A DNA stretch of 64,000 nucleotides from Candidatus Zhuqueibacterota bacterium. GTDB lineage: Bacteria > Zhuqueibacterota > Zhuqueibacteria > Oceanimicrobiales > Oceanimicrobiaceae. Position 1 is the first letter of the stretch; every line of letters starts with the position of its first letter. This document shows positions 57,947-64,000 of this stretch, in pieces. The translations under genes were made by a program, and so were the position numbers. The stretch spans positions 182,805 through 246,804 of the forward strand of contig JAJDAF010000022.1 of the NCBI GenBank assembly GCA_029261995.1. Reading direction: 5' to 3'. Below the pieces are notes generated by a model, which made no database searches, was not told the origin of the DNA, and saw only the letters and a program-made list of their open reading frames with translations.

Positions 57947-60235
57947 ATGGAAAACCCGAGATGGAAGTTTGTTCGTGCATTGCTTCTGCACATCGTTTGT
58001 TTTTCACTCGCAACCAGTGTTTCGTTTGCTCAGTCCGCTGATCCTTCCGTTTTAACCCTGGACCGCATCTTCAAAGCAAACGAATTCCGCACGCAACGAT
58101 TTGGACCGGCGCGTTGGCTGGAAGAAGGCGGCGCCTACACCACGGTAGAAAAGTCGGCAACCACTGAGGCGGGCCAGGACATCGTCAAGTATGAGACAGA
58201 AACCGGCAAGCGCAAAGTGCTGGTAGCAGCCGCCAAGCTGCTGCCAGCCGGCGCGGATAAGCCGATGTCCATCGACAATTACGAGTGGTCGCCGGACAAA
58301 TCCATGCTGCTGCTTTTCACCAACACAAAGCGGGTCTGGCGCCGCAACACACGTGGCGACTATTGGCTGGTCGATCTCAAGAGCTGGAAGCTGCACAAAC
58401 TCGGCGGCGATGCTGCCCCGTCTACTCTCATGTTTGCGACTTTTTCTCCGGACGGCAGCCAGGTGGCGTACGTGGTCGAGCACAATCTCTACGTTGAAAG
58501 TGTCGCCAGCCACGCCATCAAGCAGCTCACCACTGGCGGCTCCAAAACCATCATCAACGGCACCTTCGACTGGGTCTACGAGGAGGAGTTCGGCTTGCGC
58601 AACGGCTTCCGCTGGAGCCCGGACAGCAAGCAGATTGCCTACTGGCAGCTCGATGCGGAAGGCGTCGGCGAGTTCTACATGATCAACAACACGGATTCGA
58701 TTTACTCTCAGATTATCCCGGTGCAATACCCGAAAGTTGGCACTACCAACTCGGCGTGCCGGGTCGGCGTAGTTCAGGCCAGCGGCGGTGAGACTCTCTG
58801 GTTTGACGTACCCGGTGACCCGCGCAACAACTACATCGCGCGCATGGAGTGGGCGGCGAATTCAAAGGAAATCGTGCTGCAGCACATCAACCGGTTGCAG
58901 AATACCAATGACGTCATGCTCGGGGACGCCGCTACGGGCAAGATGAAATCGGTTTACGTTGACAAAGATGACGCCTGGCTGGATGTCGTCGATGACTTGA
59001 AATGGCTCGCCGGCGGTGAAAAGTTCACCTGGGTCAGCGAGCGCAATGGTTGGCGACACGCCTACATGGTCTCACGCGACGGCAGCGAGGTCAGGAAAGT
59101 TACGCCGTGGCAGTTCGATGTCATCAGCATTCAGTTGATTGACGAACGCGGCGGCTGGCTCTATTATATCGCTTCGCCCGACAATCCAACGCAGCGTTAC
59201 CTGTATCGCTCGAAACTTAACGGAACGGGCGAGCCCGAGCGCTTGAGTCCCGCGGAGCAGCCCGGCACACATGCCTATCAGGTCTCTCCGGATGCGAAAT
59301 GGGCATTTCACACTTTTTCGAATTTCGAGACACCGCCGGTCGTCTCACTCGTGAGCCTGCCCGACCACAAGGTCGTGCGCACGCTGGTTGACAACGCCGA
59401 GGTCAAGGAGAAGCTCGCCGCCCTGAAACCCCAGCCCGTGGAGTTTTTCCGCGTCGAGATCGAAGCCGGAGTTGAGCTTGACGGCTGGGCCATCAAGCCG
59501 CCGGATTTTGATAGTTCCGCCAAGTATCCGCTGTTCTTTTTTGTCTATGGCGAGCCGGCCGGCCAGACCGTTCTGGACCGCTGGCGGCGCAATGGCGGAC
59601 TGTGGCACAGAATGCTGGCACAGCAGGGCTATGTCGTGGTTAGTGTCGATAACCGTGGTACGCCGGCGCCACGCGGGCGCGACTGGCGCAAGTGCATTTA
59701 TGGTGAAATCGGTGTGCTGGCGTCGCACGATCAGGCGGCAGCAGCGCGCAAACTGCTGGCGACCCGTCCCTATCTGGATGCCAGTCGGGTAGGCATCTGG
59801 GGCTGGAGTGGCGGTGGCTCCATGACCCTGAACATGCTTTTCCGCCATCCTGAGCTGTATCACACGGGCATGTCCGTGGCGCCGGTGGGCAACCAGCGGT
59901 TGTATGACACGATTTATCAGGAGCGCTACATGGGCACGCCGCAAAACAACCCGGAAGGTTTCAAGAAAGGTTCGCCTTTCACTTATGCGCATCAACTGCA
60001 GGGCAATCTTTTGCTGGTGCATGGCACGGGTGATGACAATGTCCACTACCAGAACTCGGAAGTCGTCATCAACGAGCTGATCAAGCACAACAAGATGTTC
60101 TCGATGATGGCTTATCCCAATCGCACGCATGGCATTCGGGAAGGCGAGAACACAACCAGGCACTTGTATGGTCTGCTGACCTGGTATTTGCATAATCATT
60201 TGCCGGCGGGACCGGTTGCGGCCGGAACGCAATGA
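57947..60235 (+). CDS. Secreted DPP-IV-type S9 peptidase
   Basis: The start at 57947 has AGGAGAG upstream and gives an export signal (MENPRWKFVRALLLHIVCFSLATS). The 762-residue enzyme has an eight-blade propeller with the paired-Glu motif in DWVYEEEFGL, and a C-terminal alpha/beta hydrolase: GWSGGGSMT (Ser), GTGDDNVH (Asp) and NRTHGI (His). DPP-IV releases X-Pro (and some X-Ala/Hyp) dipeptides from N-termini. It completes the peptide-to-hydroxyproline logic of the cluster. It is 35 bases after the previous gene. Confidence 0.92.
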   Translation: MENPRWKFVRALLLHIVCFSLATSVSFAQSADPSVLTLDRIFKANEFRTQRFGPARWLEEGGAYTTVEKSATTEAGQDIVKYETETGKRKVLVAAAKLLPAGADKPMSIDNYEWSPDKSMLLLFTNTKRVWRRNTRGDYWLVDLKSWKLHKLGGDAAPSTLMFATFSPDGSQVAYVVEHNLYVESVASHAIKQLTTGGSKTIINGTFDWVYEEEFGLRNGFRWSPDSKQIAYWQLDAEGVGEFYMINNTDSIYSQIIPVQYPKVGTTNSACRVGVVQASGGETLWFDVPGDPRNNYIARMEWAANSKEIVLQHINRLQNTNDVMLGDAATGKMKSVYVDKDDAWLDVVDDLKWLAGGEKFTWVSERNGWRHAYMVSRDGSEVRKVTPWQFDVISIQLIDERGGWLYYIASPDNPTQRYLYRSKLNGTGEPERLSPAEQPGTHAYQVSPDAKWAFHTFSNFETPPVVSLVSLPDHKVVRTLVDNAEVKEKLAALKPQPVEFFRVEIEAGVELDGWAIKPPDFDSSAKYPLFFFVYGEPAGQTVLDRWRRNGGLWHRMLAQQGYVVVSVDNRGTPAPRGRDWRKCIYGEIGVLASHDQAAAARKLLATRPYLDASRVGIWGWSGGGSMTLNMLFRHPELYHTGMSVAPVGNQRLYDTIYQERYMGTPQNNPEGFKKGSPFTYAHQLQGNLLLVHGTGDDNVHYQNSEVVINELIKHNKMFSMMAYPNRTHGIREGENTTRHLYGLLTWYLHNHLPAGPVAAGTQ

Positions 60236-60259
60236 GACGTTAGAGAAGGCTTGGCGGGC

Positions 60260-60324
60260 CTGTCATTGCGAGCGTTTTTTGCGAAGCAATCCCCTCGCAA
60301 ACGCAAGGAGATTGCCACGCCGCG
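60260..60324. repeat. Dispersed palindromic repeat (GTCATTGCGAGCG type)
   Basis: The block starts TGTCATTGCGAGCG, contains GCGAAGCAATC and ends GGAGATTGCCACGCCGC. GCAATC and GATTGC arms face each other across about 20 bases. This is a family of intergenic repeats seen in many bacteria. It sits between the DPP-IV gene and the DUF2007 gene. Confidence 0.65.
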
Positions 60325-60474
60325 CCGACAGCACAAGACTTTTGGACATCCCAGTAGAAAAAACATCGTTGTTGGCTGTGTGGCACAGGTCAGCGCGGCA
60401 ATTTTGTTGACTCTGGCGCCAGGCTTTTCTACTTTGGCAAGAGCCGAAGACCCTGCAACTATCAGGAGAGAAAA

Positions 60475-60873
60475 ATGTTGCCCGAGAAATTTCACTGCCC
60501 GCACTGCGGCAGCAGCCTGCAACTGGATGAGAATGAGCGCCAGGCGAAAAAGTTCACCTGCCCGGATTGCGGCAAGTCCGCTGATCTGACAGAGAATCTC
60601 GACCACGATAATCTGGTTACCGTTTTCGTGCCCCCCAGCGAGGCAGACCGGCTGACCGCCATGAGTTTGCTTTCCGAAGCCGGCGTGTCCGCTTATTGCA
60701 GGGGAACCATCGTGCAGGATTTGCTGGGATTTGGACGGCTGGGTACCGGATACAATCCTGTGACCGGTCCCGTGCACATTGAAGTCCTGGACAGCGATCT
60801 CGACGCTGCCAAGGAAGTTCTGGCTGAGCATTTCGAGCTTGATGCGGACGGTGACGACGAAGCCTCGGCGTAA
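60475..60873 (+). CDS. Zinc-ribbon and DUF2007 domain protein
   Basis: A 132-residue protein with AGGAGAG before the ATG. The N-terminal part has two CxxC pairs (FHCPHCGSS, FTCPDCGKS), a zinc ribbon. The rest is a DUF2007-type domain: NLVTVFVPPSEADRLTAMSLLSEAGVSAYCRG and IEVLDSDLDAAKEVLAEHFE. DUF2007 is a PII-like or signal-transducing fold of uncertain role. It lies before MsrA, same strand. Confidence 0.85.
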   Translation: MLPEKFHCPHCGSSLQLDENERQAKKFTCPDCGKSADLTENLDHDNLVTVFVPPSEADRLTAMSLLSEAGVSAYCRGTIVQDLLGFGRLGTGYNPVTGPVHIEVLDSDLDAAKEVLAEHFELDADGDDEASA

Positions 60874-60921
60874 AGCCATCGCAAATGACCTTCTACACAG
60901 TCTTGTGAATTTGGAGTCAGA

Positions 60922-61464
60922 ATGACAGGTACAGAAACCGCAACCTTTGGCGCCGGCTGCTTCTGGTGCGTTGAAGCAGTTTTTCAGCAACTACGAGGTG
61001 TTCGACGAGTGATTTCCGGCTACACCGGTGGCGACGAGGAAAACCCGACCTACGAGCAGGTGTGCAGTGGCAGGAGCGGCCACGCCGAGGTCGCCCAGAT
61101 CGAGTTTGACCCGGAGGTGATCTCATTTGAGACTCTGCTCGAGGTCTTCTGGCGCACTCACGATCCCACCACTCTTGATCGCCAGGGTGCGGATTCAGGA
61201 ACGCAGTACCGGTCCGCGATTTTCTATCATTCCGAGCAGCAGTGCCAAATTGCGGAACGCTCGAAGCGCGAAACCGATGCTTCCGGACTTTGGCCTAATC
61301 CCATCGTGACCGAAATCTCACCGTTGTCCCGGTTCTATCCGGCGGAGGGATATCATCAGAACTACCACCGTTTGAATGGTAGCCAGCCCTACTGCCGCGT
61401 TGTGATTGATCCCAAGCTGGCGAAGTTCAGGAAGGATTTTCAGGACAAGCTGAAGCAAACCTGA
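60922..61464 (+). CDS. msrA: Peptide methionine sulfoxide reductase A
   Basis: A 180-residue MsrA with the catalytic GAGCFWCVEA motif at the N-terminus, GYTGGDEENPTYEQVCSG, SGHAEVAQIEFDP, FWRTHDPTTLDRQGADSGTQYRS and YHQNYHRLN. It reduces methionine-S-sulfoxide in proteins with thioredoxin. The catalytic residue is Cys, not Sec. Confidence 0.96.
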   Translation: MTGTETATFGAGCFWCVEAVFQQLRGVRRVISGYTGGDEENPTYEQVCSGRSGHAEVAQIEFDPEVISFETLLEVFWRTHDPTTLDRQGADSGTQYRSAIFYHSEQQCQIAERSKRETDASGLWPNPIVTEISPLSRFYPAEGYHQNYHRLNGSQPYCRVVIDPKLAKFRKDFQDKLKQT

Positions 61465-61496
61465 TGCGATGCCACGAAGTTGAAGCTCCTACTTGT

Positions 61497-62552
61497 CTAC
61501 TTCTTTACTGAAAAAGCATAACGAGCTTGAACTTCGTACTTGCTGGTCTCATTCCAACAACAATAGAAACGAGCTTCATACCGCCCAGGCGACAACCCCC
61601 TGAAGGTCATAGTGCCGCTTTTCTTGCCATCAGTATAGTGGTATTCGGCATATTTTTTGTCTGGTGTTCCAGCAGGAACCACGGTTATCCAATCCGACTT
61701 CCACGCTTCGCCTTTTACGGAATACTCTACAGCGATAGGTTTGGCCGGGGCGTAGACTGCTCTCTGAGTCTTCATGGTAACAGTTTGTCGAGGAAGTGTT
61801 GTGGTCCCACCTGATCCCGTGTCTGATTCTGTATCAGTGTCCGCCGGGTCATCCGAGTCCAGTACTTCGTAAACGAAAACCACATCGTAATCAAATCCAT
61901 TCTTGTCGTACGGTGTTCCGGGTGCCCAGATAGTGAAATAGAACCATGTAAAATTTCCGGTTGCATCGTCAGGTAATGTGTTGGCATTCTGTGTAACGAA
62001 GTTTGACCTTACGGGTCCCACTACATCGCTGGCCACTTCCTTATAGGCCTTAACGTAGCCACTTCTTTCTCCAATCCAGTAACCTCTCTTGTTGGGATAC
62101 TTCCACCGCCTGGGGTCAGTTTGCTGGCTTTCAAGAAAGTGAGACATACTCCCGGCAGCGTCAGTTGCACCCCGCACGTGTGGATTGCCAAAACCGTGTC
62201 GATGGGTTTCATCCGGCTGGGACAGGGCAATGAGATTAAGTTCGTAAGGATATTCATTTGCAAAGTCGAGGGCATTCATATCCCGATCGAACTGATAAGT
62301 AAATCGGAACGACTCGATGCGGCCTTTGGGCCGTTCTCTGCTAAATTCAATAAAGCCGTTGTTTGCGTTTAGTTCGATCGCATGGGGAGGCCTGTCGCCG
62401 CCAACACCGCCCACGAATCCATGTTTGATTTCCCGAAGCATCATTTTCGGGCGGTCCTGATTATGGGCCACTGTTGTCAAGAATAAGACCGGGAGAAGAT
62501 ACAAGAGTGGATTTACAACCTGTTTCCCTGCAAAGATTCCTGGTTTCTGCAT
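61497..62552 (-). CDS. Secreted protein with C-terminal beta-sandwich domain
   Basis: A 351-residue protein I cannot assign. A hydrophobic stretch (NPLLYLLPVLFLTTVAH) near the N-terminus looks like an export signal. The middle is unlike any family I know (MSHFLESQQTDPRRWKYPNKRGYW). The C-terminal about 95 residues are an Ig/C2-like sandwich: YAPAKPIAVEYSVKG, SDWITVVPAGTPDKKY, GTMTFRGLSPGRYEARFYCC. Such domains end several secreted hydrolases and phosphodiesterases. A Thr/Asp-rich linker (DDPADTDTESDTGSGG) joins the two parts. It converges with msrA. Confidence 0.7.
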   Translation of the reverse strand: MQKPGIFAGKQVVNPLLYLLPVLFLTTVAHNQDRPKMMLREIKHGFVGGVGGDRPPHAIELNANNGFIEFSRERPKGRIESFRFTYQFDRDMNALDFANEYPYELNLIALSQPDETHRHGFGNPHVRGATDAAGSMSHFLESQQTDPRRWKYPNKRGYWIGERSGYVKAYKEVASDVVGPVRSNFVTQNANTLPDDATGNFTWFYFTIWAPGTPYDKNGFDYDVVFVYEVLDSDDPADTDTESDTGSGGTTTLPRQTVTMKTQRAVYAPAKPIAVEYSVKGEAWKSDWITVVPAGTPDKKYAEYHYTDGKKSGTMTFRGLSPGRYEARFYCCWNETSKYEVQARYAFSVKK

Positions 62553-62562
62553 GAGTACCTCT

Positions 62563-62940
62563 CTATTTCAAATTACTATGGAGCCTTCTCCTCACAAGAT
62601 GAGATTTTCGCCAAAGGCCTGTTTCAACCCGATGCCCGGACGGGTGGCCACGCCAACCTGCCTGCGTTGTCATTGGCAACCGTGTGTTCATGGGGTATTG
62701 TAGTGCTTGACCATTTTTCTGTGCTTTGCTTTGTTCCGCGGGCTCCATGGCAAAGTAGTAGATTGGGCGGTCAAAAGGCACGGTCTCAAAGACACGTGCC
62801 ACACGGCTTTCTGATATCTCTTGTCGTCAAGGGCACCCGAGCGTGGCTGCACTATGCTCAAATCAAGCACCAAGGTAGACGTCGGCACAAGCCAGGAGTT
62901 AGGCACTGGCTGAACACGGTCTGCTATTCCTTGCATGGCA
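62563..62940. other. Intergenic region without supported gene
   Basis: Short open frames on both strands overlap here with no family features. The upstream limit of the group II intron remnant cannot be fixed and may lie in this stretch. Confidence 0.3.
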
Positions 62941-63092
62941 GGAGTACCCCGGCGCGCGGCGATTCACCCCGTGGGATATCCGGAAAGAACCAAAGCTATT
63001 CCTCTTTATGCAACGGCGGTGAAACGCCGGATGCGGACCCGCATGTCCGGAGTTGTGGGGATGGCGGGGGAAAACCCCGCCCTTACCCGATT
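62941..63092 (+). mobile_element. Group II intron 3' remnant (domains V-VI)
   Basis: The end has the CGGCG-GTGAAA-CGCCG hairpin (63013-63029), then CCGGATGCGG...CATGTCCGG (63028-63050), the domain V-like helix, then the domain VI-like stem GGCGGGG-GAAAA-CCCCGCC with an A in the expected branch position (TTACCC) and an end near CCCGAT. In one frame it reads YATAVKRRMRTRMSG, a sequence often annotated at group II intron ends. The domain V tetraloop is degenerate and no reverse transcriptase is present, so it is a dead fragment. Confidence 0.5.
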
Positions 63093-63144
63093 TAGGCCTC
63101 AAACTCTCACCAGTTCGGCATGCGCTTACAAACTCAAAGCTCTA

Positions 63145-63858
63145 TTACCGGAAGGGTGATTGAATCAGAATCAATCTGTCTAGTTTCCATCCATCATTCG
63201 AGCGGTAAACGAAGTAGGCATCCGATAAGGTTGCTTTTCCTCCCAGTTTAGGGTACCCAAGTGCCTTTCCAAGTTCGTTCATCTGATATCGCCAGTAAAA
63301 CTCGACCCAGACTCTCGATCGACCATTTTTGTAGACCTTATTTCTTACTTCAATAAATCTTTTCTCACCTACCGGAAAACCCAAGATAGGAGAAGGTTCT
63401 CCGACCGTGCGACCGAATCTATCTTCGGAGACAGTTTTCCCTCTACGTATTTTTTTATTGTAAGGCTCTTTGGGGATGACATAACAGCGTCTTCGACCGG
63501 AGATTAAGCGATCCTCTAGTCGGATGAAATTAGCAGCGGACAGCATCCTAACTCCACTATAATCGAATCTCAAAACATCGCTGCATTCCGAATTGAAATA
63601 TGTAGGTACAGATATTATCTTCGGCTCGCGAAATTCGAAAGATTCTTCGATAAGGTTAGCAAATTCTAGACTCAATCGTTTCTCATTTATTAGTACGACA
63701 AAGAGAAACAGGAATGCCGCTGAAACACACACTATATTTATTTTCCATACTCTTGAGCCTCGGTAGACCTTGCCCCTGCCGGTTGGCCGGAGCCCGAAAA
63801 CGAGAGAAATTGAAGCAATGAGACAAACGACAATAGCAACTCCTAAATAACTGTTCAA
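63145..63858 (-). CDS. Unrecognised membrane-anchored protein
   Basis: A 237-residue protein from a TTG start. Two membrane segments lie near the N-terminus (GVAIVVCLIASISLVFGL and IVCVSAAFLFLFVVLI), followed by a mostly extracytoplasmic beta-rich part (FRFDYSGVRMLSAANFIRLED, RVWVEFYWRYQMNEL, AYFVYRSNDGWKLDRLIL). No family was recognised. Base composition is lower in G+C than its neighbours, which with the intron remnant nearby hints at an acquired segment. The last part of the window to 64000 holds nothing else. Confidence 0.6.
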   Translation of the reverse strand: MNSYLGVAIVVCLIASISLVFGLRPTGRGKVYRGSRVWKINIVCVSAAFLFLFVVLINEKRLSLEFANLIEESFEFREPKIISVPTYFNSECSDVLRFDYSGVRMLSAANFIRLEDRLISGRRRCYVIPKEPYNKKIRRGKTVSEDRFGRTVGEPSPILGFPVGEKRFIEVRNKVYKNGRSRVWVEFYWRYQMNELGKALGYPKLGGKATLSDAYFVYRSNDGWKLDRLILIQSPFR

Positions 63859-64000
63859 ATACAGTAGTGTCCGGTTAACGTTTTGTTCTGCATTTCCTAA
63901 GTGTTTAAATATATGTTCTTTGAGTCACGATGAATAAAGGGATCGATTTGAAATAGAAGTTTGCTAATTTGCCATCCTTAGAATTGAGAAAGGATGGCGA

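Noticed and set aside
60922..61464. MsrA as a second selenoprotein
   Set aside because: The catalytic residue is an ordinary Cys (GCFWC); no TGA is present.
61470..61560. Near-perfect inverted repeat GAAGTT.AAGCT / AGCTT.AACTTC between msrA and its convergent neighbour
   Set aside because: One mismatch, very wide spacing and overlap with the coding end make it a poor terminator; probably chance.
63860..63885. AGTGTCCGGTTAA as an insertion sequence end
   Set aside because: The motif looks like some IS terminal repeats, but no partner repeat or transposase is in the window.

Overview
The window looks like a chromosomal piece from an uncultured bacterium of the FCB superphylum (KSB1, Calditrichota or similar). 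The evidence is a [12 protein letters not shown] C-terminal sorting domain of type IX secretion cargo (24041-25990, and a decayed one at 47995-48604), a GWxTD-domain TPR protein (19188-22196), several small outer-membrane barrels, and many-PAS hybrid kinases. I see no rRNA, tRNA or CRISPR array. The genus cannot be read from the sequence alone.

Layout. 274-6587: three signalling proteins on the minus strand (hybrid kinase, a frame-broken response regulator, a five-PAS sensor kinase). 7006-14869: minus-strand metabolic genes (FadH-like reductase, DUF523, SRPBCC lipoprotein-like protein, amidase, membrane protein, acyl-CoA ligase, cyclase/formamidase). 15658-17785: a DUF3179 lipoprotein with an in-frame TGA, divergent from a methyltransferase whose two frames meet at an A-AAA-AAG heptamer. 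17838-23611: DDAH-like hydrolase, ProX-like deacylase, GWxTD protein and a PQQ-propeller protein. 24041-29206: a type IX cargo, a NifS-SelD fusion and a barrel. 29464-34771: a small protein and thiS-thiG-kinase-thiE. 35005-35108: a compact putative small RNA. 35192-39989: a PEGA pseudokinase, a CsgG-like protein and a barrel. 40188-44804: an amidase, then an ECF sigma factor with a membrane partner and two Spy/CnrX-like periplasmic proteins. 45191-49419: lipoprotein, porin, decayed cargo gene and a HEPN/MNT pair with a broken HEPN. 49684-60235: a hydroxyproline catabolic cluster with secreted peptidases. 60475-63858: DUF2007 protein, MsrA, two unrecognised proteins and a group II intron remnant.

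Two themes stand out. First, selenium: the NifS-SelD fusion can make selenophosphate, and 10 kb away a DUF3179 gene carries TGA exactly where the family has its conserved Cys-Pro-Leu cysteine, with a small hairpin just downstream; this is a candidate selenoprotein. Second, hydroxyproline: a DapA-type deaminase, a semialdehyde dehydrogenase, a GntR regulator, a Cys/Cys epimerase, an FAD oxidoreductase and a Cys/Thr dehydratase-type racemase lie with an M1 peptidase and a DPP-IV-type peptidase. That reads as a route from imino-acid-rich peptides (collagen-like) to 2-oxoglutarate.

Regulation readable from sequence includes TTGACA-type promoters, two nearly identical promoters in the ECF cluster, and three terminators that sit next to anti-Shine-Dalgarno-like ACCTCC motifs. 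Three genes show single-base frame breaks; whether these are real or assembly errors cannot be decided here.
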